Assembly: GCA_021808195.1 (NCBI GenBank)
Contig: JAKBCE010000111.1
Location: 1-7,905, forward strand
Reading direction: 5' to 3'
Origin: Pseudomonadota bacterium
Lineage (GTDB): Bacteria > Pseudomonadota > Gammaproteobacteria > Steroidobacterales > Steroidobacteraceae
Length of the DNA: 7,905 bases
A program made the position numbers and the translations under genes. Within the stretch, counting starts at the first letter, position 1. Each line of letters starts with the position of its first letter. Of the stretch, positions 1 through 5,385 are shown piece after piece. Below the pieces are notes generated by a model that saw only the letters and a list, made by a program, of their open reading frames with translations, was not told the origin of the DNA and ran no database searches.

Positions 1-1
1 G

Positions 2-16
2 GGGGTCACGCCATGA
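2..16 (+). CDS. 3' end of an upstream vWA-like gene copy (partial)
   Basis: The window opens inside the end of a gene. In the frame ending with TGA at 14-16 it reads Gly-Val-Thr-Pro-stop. Positions 1-16 are identical to 1735-1750, the end of the complete vWA gene, and in both cases the stop overlaps the ATG of a Sel1-repeat gene as ATGA. This indicates a further vWA copy just upstream, so the vWA-Sel1 pair is a tandem cassette. Only five codons are visible; the identity of the rest is inferred from the matching junction and the long identical stretch that follows. Confidence 0.6.
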   Translation, partial: GVTP

Positions 17-921
17 GCGGCTCTGTCATGTCCATCCTCGGTGCGTCCGGCAAGTCGGCCGGCGTGAAGCGCCCGGAACGTCGCGGTGCAGCGGTTCTGT
101 CCTCGGCGTCTGCGCTGCTCGCGGCGGCCATGATGAGTCTTGCGGCTGTTGCGCATGCGCACCCCCCCTCACTTTCGACGGTCAGGGCGCTCGCCGAGAA
201 GGGAAACCCGAGGGCCGAATTCAACCTCGGAAATGTTTACTACTTTGGCCAACACGGTGTGTCAATAAACAAAAGGCTGGCGGTAAAGTGGATCAAGAAG
301 TCCGCCGAGCAGGGATATCGGAGGGCCGAAAACAGCCTCGGTTTTTTTTACGTCCAAGGCATTGGCGGCCTGCCGCCAAATCGGCGGCTGGCGGTAAAGT
401 GGTTCAAGAAGGCCGCCGAGCAGGGATATCGGAGGGCCGAAAACAGCCTCGGTTATTCTTACGTCCAAGGCATTGGCGGCCTGCCGCCAAATCGGCGGCT
501 GGCGGTAAAGTGGTTCAAGAAGGCGGCCGAGCAGGGATTTCGGAGGGCCGAATACAACCTCGGTTATTTTTACGACCAAGGCATTGGCGGCCTGCCGCCA
601 AATCGGCGGCTGGCGGAAAAGTGGTGGAAGAAGGCGGCCGCGCAGAATTATCAGCCAGCCATCCAGGCTCTGCGAGCGCTGGAAAAAGCTCCCGCGCAGC
701 CACCAGCAACCGTTGCGCGGGCCCCAGCGCCACGAGCGCCGTCACCGGCACCACATGTGGCGCCGACGCCCGCAGCGCCTGCTGGCGCAACCGACAACCA
801 ACAGCTGGATCGCAGCTTGCACTCGTTCTGGCAGGCGTACTTTCAGCACTCGAATGCGAAACTGGTGGAGTTCGGCACACCGGCGCTGGTGCGGCCGGTG
901 AACTTTGCGGGACCGCAGTGA
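13..921 (+). CDS. Exported Sel1-like repeat protein A
   Basis: A 302-residue protein. The ATG at 13 overlaps the preceding stop (ATGA), which points to translational coupling. Residues 19-49 form a signal peptide: KRPERR, then a hydrophobic stretch rich in Ala, Leu and Met ending AHA, with probable cleavage after residue 49, so it is exported to the periplasm or beyond. Residues 53-225 hold about four and a half Sel1-type repeats of 37 residues, with recurring AEQGYRRAENSLG, GIGGLPPNRRLAVKW and KKAA blocks. Three of them are almost identical in DNA. A Pro/Ala-rich linker (about 226-260) leads to a compact tail containing FWQAYFQ and SNAKLVEFGTPAL, which is not Sel1-like and recurs in Sel1-B. 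Sel1 repeats are alpha-helical hairpins that bind other proteins; known bacterial members act in envelope complexes, virulence or signalling. The specific partner is unknown; the adjacent vWA protein is the natural candidate. Confidence 0.9.
   Translation: MSGSVMSILGASGKSAGVKRPERRGAAVLSSASALLAAAMMSLAAVAHAHPPSLSTVRALAEKGNPRAEFNLGNVYYFGQHGVSINKRLAVKWIKKSAEQGYRRAENSLGFFYVQGIGGLPPNRRLAVKWFKKAAEQGYRRAENSLGYSYVQGIGGLPPNRRLAVKWFKKAAEQGFRRAEYNLGYFYDQGIGGLPPNRRLAEKWWKKAAAQNYQPAIQALRALEKAPAQPPATVARAPAPRAPSPAPHVAPTPAAPAGATDNQQLDRSLHSFWQAYFQHSNAKLVEFGTPALVRPVNFAGPQ
273..648 (+). repeat. 111-bp in-frame tandem repeat array coding Sel1 units
   Basis: The block starting GCCGAGCAGGG recurs at 304, 415 and 526, and a diverged GCCGCGCAG copy lies at 637, always 111 nt (37 codons) apart. 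Units 304-414 and 415-525 differ at only about two positions by eye; the 526 unit has more changes. Each unit contains GGCGGC, GCCGCC and GGCGGC in alternation (364-388, 475-499, 586-610), able to form competing short hairpins, and the first has a run of eight T (342-349). The near-identity, including synonymous sites, indicates recent expansion by slippage or unequal crossing-over, or homogenisation. Confidence 0.9.
739..921 (+). repeat. Shared 183-nt 3' segment of the Sel1 genes, copy A
   Basis: This segment, covering the end of the Pro/Ala linker and the FWQAYFQ / SNAKLVEFGTPAL tail, aligns without gaps to 2452-2634. I count about 12 differences by eye. Weaker similarity continues roughly 30 nt past the stop (GCGCTGTGGCRCCGCAGTGG in both). 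Together with the near-identical 5' segments (1-160 and 1735-1896) it marks the ends of the duplicated cassette. Confidence 0.9.
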
Positions 922-977
922 GGTGGGTGCGCTGTGGCGCCGCAGTGGCGCGCGGCATGATCATCCCAGGAAAACGC

Positions 978-986
978 AGGGGAGGG
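978..986 (+). promoter_or_regulatory. Purine-rich ribosome binding site candidate
   Basis: AGGGGAGGG is the only strong Shine-Dalgarno-like sequence between the Sel1-A stop and the vWA gene. It sits 65 nt before the vWA ATG at 1052, too far to serve it directly, but 12 nt before the ATG at 999 that opens the 18-codon leader ORF. Confidence 0.4.
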
Positions 987-998
987 TCGACAAACAAT

Positions 999-1055
999 AT
1001 GATGATTCGTCAGACACCATCGCGATTCAGGCGCCTCACACGAGAACGTGCATGA
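999..1055 (+). CDS. Possible 18-residue leader ORF coupled to the vWA gene
   Basis: ATGATG at 999 begins an 18-codon reading frame, basic and rich in Arg (MMIRQTPSRFRRLTRERA), whose TGA at 1053-1055 overlaps the vWA start codon at 1052 as ATGA. A purine-rich AGGGGAGGG (978-986) lies 12 nt upstream, slightly far for an ideal ribosome binding site but much stronger than anything directly before the vWA ATG. The frame is also open far upstream across Sel1-A, so openness alone is not evidence. The simplest reading is a leader peptide that loads ribosomes and hands them to the vWA gene. No family is recognised. Confidence 0.35.
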   Translation: MMIRQTPSRFRRLTRERA

Positions 1056-1750
1056 AAACGACAGGGTTTACACTGACCGCGGCGCTGCTGCTGTGCGCCG
1101 CGCTACCCCGGGCACAGGCCGGGCTGTTCAATCAGATTCCCAGCTGCTACACCGCCAGTCATTACACCTTGCGCAGCTCCCCGCCGCAGCGGCTGCTCTA
1201 CGTGCTCATCGATCAGGCGGCACCGCTCGGTCCGTCGCTGCAGAAATCGGTCATCGAGAATATCAACCACGCGCTCGGGCCGGGCACGGAATTCGTGATC
1301 AGCGAATTTTCCCGCGCAACGACCCATCATTACCTGCGACCGCTGTACACCGGGATCATCGAGAGTCCGCTCACCGCCCGGGAGCGCGACCATGTGCCGA
1401 TGAATTCGCTCTCGGGCTTCGATCGCTGCATGCGGGATCAGGCGATTTACGCGCTGCGCATGGCGGATACGACCGCGCAGCACGCGATGGGAGCGGCCGC
1501 CGGCGGTGCGGCACAGGCCAATGACATTCTGTTTTCCCTGCAAGAGGTGGCACCTGCGATCGCAGCGGATCCGGCCGCGCAGAAGGTGCTCTTTCTCGTG
1601 AGCGATGGCATCGAGGACTCAAAGCTCGGCAACTTCAGCCAGGGGGTGGCAAATCCCGCGCAGATGGTCCAGGCGGTGCGCAAGGCGGGGCTGATGCCGA
1701 ACTTCGGCGGCGCACGGGTCTTCGTGCTGGGCGCGGGGGTCACGCCATGA
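1052..1750 (+). CDS. Exported vWA-like domain protein
   Basis: A 232-residue protein if started at the ATG at 1052, chosen because it gives a clean signal peptide: KTT, a hydrophobic core at about 5-19, and AQA at 21-23 with predicted cleavage before Gly24. A longer frame opens at 905 but would bury the signal. The mature part looks like a vWA fold: first strand LLYVLID (48-54), a central region with GFDRCM (122-127), then KVLFLVSDG (178-186) and a closing strand ARVFVLGAG (221-229). The first metal-binding motif, classically DxSxS, is here D54-Q-A-A-P, so the metal site is degenerate; Asp185 is kept. Cys32 and Cys126 could pair in the periplasm. Translation ends abruptly after AGVTP at an ATGA overlap with Sel1-B, where related proteins as I recall continue into a FW..YF..SNA..VEFG tail. 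It looks truncated or split. Specific role unknown. Confidence 0.8.
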   Translation: MKTTGFTLTAALLLCAALPRAQAGLFNQIPSCYTASHYTLRSSPPQRLLYVLIDQAAPLGPSLQKSVIENINHALGPGTEFVISEFSRATTHHYLRPLYTGIIESPLTARERDHVPMNSLSGFDRCMRDQAIYALRMADTTAQHAMGAAAGGAAQANDILFSLQEVAPAIAADPAAQKVLFLVSDGIEDSKLGNFSQGVANPAQMVQAVRKAGLMPNFGGARVFVLGAGVTP

Positions 1751-1896
1751 GCGGCTCTGTCATGTCCATCCTCGGTGCGTCCGGCAAGTCGGCCGGCGTG
1801 AAGCGCCCGGAACGTCGCGGTGCAGCGGTTCTGTCCTCGGCGTCTGCGCTGCTCGCGGCGGTCATGATGAGTCTTGCGGCCGTTGCGCATGCGCAG
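1735..1896 (+). repeat. Duplicated 5' segment of the Sel1 cassette (copy of 1-160)
   Basis: From GGGGGTCACGCC onward the sequence is identical to the window start for about 127 nt, then shows two substitutions before the alignment breaks at the signal-peptide cleavage site (CGCACCCC against CGCAGACACC). It covers the vWA/Sel1 junction and the signal peptide. The conservation includes synonymous positions, which implies a recent duplication or gene conversion rather than protein-level selection alone. Confidence 0.92.
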
Positions 1897-2634
1897 ACAC
1901 CCCCCGCACTTTCGACGGTCATGACGTTCGCCGAGAAGGGAGATGCCAAGGCGGAATACGACCTTGGCGTGTATTATGATGTTGGGAAAGTCCTGCCGAA
2001 AAACAACAGAGCGGCTGCACGATGGTACCTGAAATCGGCCATGCGCGGATATCGGAGGGCGGAATACAACCTCGCGTTTGATTACGCCATGGGCAAAGAC
2101 GGGCTGCCGATAGACTGGGGGCGAGCGGAGGGGTGGTTCAGGAGAGCGGCCGCGCAGGGGTACTGGAGGGCGGAATTCGCAATCGCACTTGCTTACAAAA
2201 TTGGTGCGCCCGGCACTCCGAGCAATATGAGGATGGCGGAGCGGTGGTACAGAAGAGCGGCCGAACAAAGAGGGGCAATCCGGTGGGGAAGAAACACGGG
2301 CCATACGCTGAAAATAGTATTTGACGCATACCCTTTCGCGTCTCCTCCCGGGAAGTGTCGGAGTGTGGCGGTAACCAGGTTGGCCAATTCCGCAGCTCCG
2401 AACTTCCAGCCGGACGTCAAAGCCAGGCGAGTTCTGGAGAAATCTCCCGCGCCGTCACCGGCGTCACATGTGGCGCCGACGCCCGCAGCGCCTGCTGGCG
2501 CAACCGATAACCAACAGCTGGATCGAAGCTTACAGTCGTTCTGGCAGGCATACTTTCAGCAGTCCAATGCGAAACTGGTGGAGTTCGGCACACCGGCGCT
2601 GGTGCGGCCGGTGAGCTTTGCGGGGCCGCCGTGA
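1747..2634 (+). CDS. Exported Sel1-like repeat protein B
   Basis: A 295-residue paralogue of Sel1-A. The first 48 residues differ from A only at residue 39 and carry the same signal peptide (AHA, cleavage after about residue 49). Sel1 repeats span residues about 54-175 but are much diverged from those of A: FAEKGDAKAEYDLGVYY, GYRRAEYNLAFDYAMG, GYWRAEFAIALAYKIG. Residues 176-192 do not fit the repeat, whereas another frame over the same DNA does (see findings). Residues 193-232 resume as a degraded repeat ending NFQPDVKARRVLEK, matching NYQPAIQALRALEK in A. A short Pro/Ala linker and the same C-terminal tail follow (FWQAYFQ, SNAKLVEFGTPAL). The start overlaps the vWA stop. The protein is expected in the periplasm or outside, as a helical binding scaffold; its partner is unknown. 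Confidence 0.88.
   Translation: MSGSVMSILGASGKSAGVKRPERRGAAVLSSASALLAAVMMSLAAVAHAQTPPALSTVMTFAEKGDAKAEYDLGVYYDVGKVLPKNNRAAARWYLKSAMRGYRRAEYNLAFDYAMGKDGLPIDWGRAEGWFRRAAAQGYWRAEFAIALAYKIGAPGTPSNMRMAERWYRRAAEQRGAIRWGRNTGHTLKIVFDAYPFASPPGKCRSVAVTRLANSAAPNFQPDVKARRVLEKSPAPSPASHVAPTPAAPAGATDNQQLDRSLQSFWQAYFQQSNAKLVEFGTPALVRPVSFAGPP
2452..2634 (+). repeat. Shared 183-nt 3' segment of the Sel1 genes, copy B
   Basis: This is the ungapped counterpart of 739-921, with about 12 substitutions counted by eye. It codes the end of the linker and the tail domain. The downstream GCGCTGTGGCACCGCAGTGG (about 2642-2661) matches the region after Sel1-A with one change, placing the right edge of the duplicated unit near 2663. 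Confidence 0.9.
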
Positions 2635-2864
2635 GATCGAGGCGCTGTGGCACCGCAGTGGTGTATGGTCCCTCGATTCGGATAGATTCCGGCGACTGCC
2701 GACATCGATGATGCAAGTGAGAATTTGGGCCATTCTGCCAAAAATCGGATCAAGGATGGCTCGGAAGTAGGGTGTTGGATCGCGGAGAAGAATTGGCTCG
2801 ACACACCGAGGTGAACACAGCTGTGGAGTCAGCCTGGCGGCGCTTCCGGAAAGGTCTGACAGAT

Positions 2865-4370
2865 ATGAATGCAGCTTCAAGAATTCGGTTGACCGGATTC
2901 CCTACGGGTCTTCGGGACCGGAGAGCAGACCTGCCGCCGCTTAGGCGAAAGCGGCCGACGCTGGTGCTTGCGGGTGGCTTGCTCTCAATGATGCTCGCAG
3001 CAGGAACTGTGCCCGTATGGTCTGAAATGAGCCCGCAATTGCAGATGCAGGCAACCCAGCTTGCCGCTGAGCACGCCTGGGGGGCGCTGGCGGCGCTCGC
3101 GCGGCGAGCGAGCAAAGCGGACCCCTCAGATGGCTTCGCGTGGTATCTGCTGGGCACGGCCGAGCAAGGTCTCGGAAACGGCTCTGCCGCGACGGCGGAT
3201 CTGAAGAAGGCGGACCGATTTGCTCCCCCCTCGTTGCGGCCGACGATCGAGATGCTGCTGGCGCAACATTATGCTGCGCAGGGGGATCAGCCCGCCTTGA
3301 CCGCGGTATATCGCGAACTCCGTCAGGATGATCCTTCGGCCGCCAGCGATGTTCTTCAACAGGATGGAGCGCAGCTGCGAAGCTCGGCCCGGAGTTCGCA
3401 CATCTCTGTTCCAGACGTGTCACCACGGTCGCTGGCAGAGCTGACCGCGCTCGTCAGAAGTCGGTGGGAAACCGACGCTGTTCCAATACTGGCGACCGTA
3501 ACCGATGCAAACGGACCCTGCTCTGCGTCAGTGGACTACTACTCGGCGTCGACTCAACGGGGATTGGTGGCTTCATTGCCGCAAACCGGCGGGACGTTGA
3601 CACCAATCGCCCATCCCGACTTCGGCACGCGCACGATCCCTGCGCAATTTGTATCTGTAGGACAGGCGATCGCGGTGGCTAGACGCCAGGGAGCGACAGG
3701 TCTGCTGAATCAGGCCTTTCTGCACTACAGCGCAAATTCCACGGGTGCTGCGCGTTTGGTCTGGGATCTGTCATTTGGTGCGCATTTTCAGCCCTTTCGC
3801 GTCCAGGCTGCCGCGCTATCGAGCGCCAGGCTGGCACGATTGGAATTGGCGGCCCGCCGCGGAGAGAGAGTGGCGCAATACCGACTCGCGTTAGTCTATG
3901 CGACTGGTGTCGCAGGCAGCGTTGATAGCGCGCAGGCTATTTATTGGCTTCGCAAGGCCGCCCTTCAGGGCAGCCTGCATGCGGAAAACAAGCTGGGACA
4001 ATTCATGCAGTATGGTGTGGGGATTGCCGCAGATCCAGCGCGGGCAGCGTTCTGGTACAAGCGAGCCGCAGCTGCGGGCTTTGGACCGGCGCAATTTAAT
4101 CTCGCTTTACTGTATGAGACTGGCCGCGGCGTTTCGCAGAGCTGGTTGAAGGCGGCACAATGGCTCAATCTGGCCGCGAGAGCGGGGGTTCGACAGGCCG
4201 ACACGGAGTTGCTCTTCGTGCAGCGGCCCGCGGCGCGAGCGGCGCACCAGCGTCAGCTCATCTCCAATCAGGACCACCGTTGCCCGGTGGGTTTCGTCGG
4301 ATATCAGCCCAATTGCGTACTGTTTGTTGATCCGTCTGTTCGTGACTTCTTTTTCCCGCCGCCTCCGTAA
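2865..4370 (+). CDS. Exported or membrane-anchored TPR / Sel1 repeat protein
   Basis: A 501-residue protein from the ATG at 2865, preferred because GGAAAGG (2848-2854) lies 10 nt upstream; a GTG at 2772 would add 31 residues. A basic N-terminus is followed by a hydrophobic span (about 31-53), which is either a signal peptide with a long n-region or an anchor. Residues about 60-160 are TPR-like, with FAWYLLGTAEQGLGN and a following helix pair. Residues about 190-310 form an unrecognised globular region; the part around AIAVARRQGATG and ARLVWDLSF vaguely recalls PepSY-like folds, a weak impression only. Residues about 325-445 hold three Sel1 repeats (VAQYRLALVYATG, HAENKLGQFMQYGVG, PAQFNLALLYETGRG). 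The C-terminus has two cysteines (473, 484) flanking GFVGYQPN and ends FFFPPPP. It is not a copy of Sel1-A/B and lacks their tail. Probably a periplasmic protein-interaction factor; specific role unknown. Confidence 0.85.
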   Translation: MNAASRIRLTGFPTGLRDRRADLPPLRRKRPTLVLAGGLLSMMLAAGTVPVWSEMSPQLQMQATQLAAEHAWGALAALARRASKADPSDGFAWYLLGTAEQGLGNGSAATADLKKADRFAPPSLRPTIEMLLAQHYAAQGDQPALTAVYRELRQDDPSAASDVLQQDGAQLRSSARSSHISVPDVSPRSLAELTALVRSRWETDAVPILATVTDANGPCSASVDYYSASTQRGLVASLPQTGGTLTPIAHPDFGTRTIPAQFVSVGQAIAVARRQGATGLLNQAFLHYSANSTGAARLVWDLSFGAHFQPFRVQAAALSSARLARLELAARRGERVAQYRLALVYATGVAGSVDSAQAIYWLRKAALQGSLHAENKLGQFMQYGVGIAADPARAAFWYKRAAAAGFGPAQFNLALLYETGRGVSQSWLKAAQWLNLAARAGVRQADTELLFVQRPAARAAHQRQLISNQDHRCPVGFVGYQPNCVLFVDPSVRDFFFPPPP

Positions 4371-4497
4371 GAATTACGCAGGCGATGTGTGTTGGTGGGA
4401 GGCTGATCGCTGTGAGTCGATCCGCATGTGCCATTATTCGGGCATGCTGCACACTGCGGACAGGAGTGCGCGACATGCGATGGGCTCGGCCGCCTCC

Positions 4498-4523
4498 GGC
4501 GGCGCGCCCGGGGGCGCGCTGCC
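4498..4523. other. GC-rich perfect-stem hairpin
   Basis: The 12-nt arms GGCGGCGCGCCC (4498-4509) and GGGCGCGCTGCC (4512-4523) pair throughout with one G-U. The formal loop is only two bases, so the top pairs would open. No T-run follows, so it is not a standard intrinsic terminator, although it lies 128 nt after the preceding stop codon and could act as a transcript end or stabiliser. Confidence 0.4.
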
Positions 4524-4690
4524 ACGGCAGGCTCCTCCGGCGAGCCGTATCTCCCGATACACGGGCTGAAATGCCACACCCGCTCTGGACACGGCATCTC
4601 GGAGAGACCGGTGCAGGTGAGGCGGGCTTCGGCACAGCGCACCTGGTGCAGCCGATTCGCTTGGATAGAAGTCCGCGAGATGTGGATCCT

Positions 4691-4720
4691 TTGCCGCATG
4701 CGGTCTCGGGCTCGTAGTAT
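4691..4720 (+). promoter_or_regulatory. Weak sigma-70-type promoter candidate
   Basis: TTGCCG (4691-4696) and TAGTAT (4715-4720) each match the consensus hexamers at four of six positions with an 18-nt spacer, about 60 nt before the start of the small membrane-protein gene. Such partial matches arise easily by chance; position is the main support. Confidence 0.22.
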
Positions 4721-4782
4721 GTGGTGCCTCGACGGCTGCGAGGGCGCCATTTGCAGTAATCTGTGACCAAGGGGAGTGCTAC

Positions 4783-5151
4783 ATGAGCGACACCGATCAT
4801 GTGACGTTGCGAATCCGGAAGCCACGAATCACCCTGTATGGAGTGGTGGTCGCCGTGATCATCGCTTGGGGGGTGTACTCGCTGTTCTGGGGCAAACCGA
4901 TCACCGCCCCGACGCACAAGGTGTTGCCAGCGCAACAGATCCATGCGCCAACACCTGCTGAGCTTCAGCGCACGGTAGCGTGTGTAGGGCATACGACCAG
5001 TCGCAACGTGACGAAGACATTGAGTGACGCGAGAAATGCTTCCGTGGGTCATGAGGTGAGCGAGTTCAATGCTATGGGCGCATGTGCACAAGCTCCGGCA
5101 GCCCCTCCAGTATCCTCGGTCCGCGTGATGCCCGGATCGGTTCATCGATAG
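4783..5151 (+). CDS. Small single-span membrane protein, function unknown
   Basis: A 122-residue protein with a clear start: AAGGGGAG (4769-4776) lies six nt before the ATG at 4783. The N-terminal 17 residues are polar with basic residues just before a single hydrophobic span (about 18-36, LYGVVVAVIIAWGVYSLFW), which suggests an inner-membrane protein with a short cytoplasmic N-terminus and a C-terminal domain in the periplasm. The rest is polar, with Cys67 and Cys101 that might form a disulfide, and ends in a Pro/Ala-rich segment. No family is recognised. The stop at 5149-5151 lies about 20 nt before the probable left end of the IS element, so the gene seems to escape disruption, but the insertion may have altered what lay downstream. 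Confidence 0.7.
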   Translation: MSDTDHVTLRIRKPRITLYGVVVAVIIAWGVYSLFWGKPITAPTHKVLPAQQIHAPTPAELQRTVACVGHTTSRNVTKTLSDARNASVGHEVSEFNAMGACAQAPAAPPVSSVRVMPGSVHR

Positions 5152-5172
5152 ACCTGTGCGCGACCTGTGCGC
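5151..5172. repeat. 11-bp perfect tandem repeat at the IS left boundary
   Basis: GACCTGTGCGC occurs twice back to back (5151-5161 and 5162-5172), beginning at the last base of the preceding gene's stop codon and ending where the IS21 element probably begins. It may be a product of the insertion process or simply the target sequence. Confidence 0.85.
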
Positions 5173-5212
5173 GCTGAGATCAACTCATGTACGTCGGCGT
5201 CGGGTTGGTTAG

Positions 5213-5325
5213 CGACAATTAGAACTTTCGGGTAGTTGTCGTACGACGATGGTCGTAATTGATGCGGCTGGTAATTGACGCCGGCTGGGTCGAGACGGTG
5301 GCGACGACAATTAGAATTTTCGGGT
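5213..5325 (+). repeat. IS21 left-end transposase-binding repeats
   Basis: Two 21-nt copies beginning CGACAATTAGAA and ending TTTCGGGT (5213-5233 and 5305-5325) differ at one base. Between them are a 10-bp palindrome GTCGTACGAC (5238-5247) and an imperfect tandem pair GTAATTGATGCGGCTG / GTAATTGACGCCGGCTG (5255-5287). Multiple repeats at the ends are known in the IS21 family as transposase-binding sites; their use here is inferred. Confidence 0.75.
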
Positions 5326-5385
5326 CTGAGCCCCTCACGGCGGTCTTGTTTAGGCTCTCCCTCGGGACATCCCCGGGGGACGAGC

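Larger units (their letters stand above)
4371..4782. other. 412-bp stretch without a convincing gene
   Basis: Several overlapping frames are open here on both strands, as expected in GC-rich DNA, but none has a ribosome binding site, a recognisable family or a composition that favours it. The longest + frame (4428-4766) codes a Cys- and Arg-rich string that looks like a wrong-frame product. The stretch does contain a GC-rich hairpin at 4498-4523, a weak promoter candidate at 4691-4720, and the ribosome binding site of the next gene. Confidence 0.6.

Noticed and set aside
304..648. CRISPR-like array
   Set aside because: The 111-bp units are contiguous coding repeats with no unique spacers and translate into Sel1 units.
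998..1003. TATGAT as a -10 promoter element before the vWA gene
   Set aside because: It matches the -10 consensus at five of six bases, but there is no acceptable -35 hexamer at 16-18 nt and it overlaps the leader ORF start.
1733..1750. Programmed -1 frameshift at the G5 run that would fuse vWA to Sel1-B
   Set aside because: The -1 frame is open upstream and the G-run could slip once, but there is no canonical slippery heptamer (GCG GGG GTC does not re-pair at both sites). The Sel1 frame begins with its own signal peptide, which would make no sense inside a fusion. ATGA reinitiation is simpler.
1447..2304. Long - strand ORF opposite the vWA and Sel1-B genes
   Set aside because: Low-complexity antisense product; repeated motifs mirror the Sel1 repeats on the other strand. 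The + strand genes have signal peptides and recognisable domains.
4428..4766. Cys-rich + strand ORF with CGQECATC
   Set aside because: No ribosome binding site, scattered Cys/Arg/Trp typical of a wrong frame, and two other frames equally open over the same stretch.
4258..5145. Long - strand ORF of 295 codons
   Set aside because: It runs antisense across the end of one supported gene, the gap and most of another. Its product is rich in Arg, His and Cys with no domain and looks like a GC-rich shadow frame.
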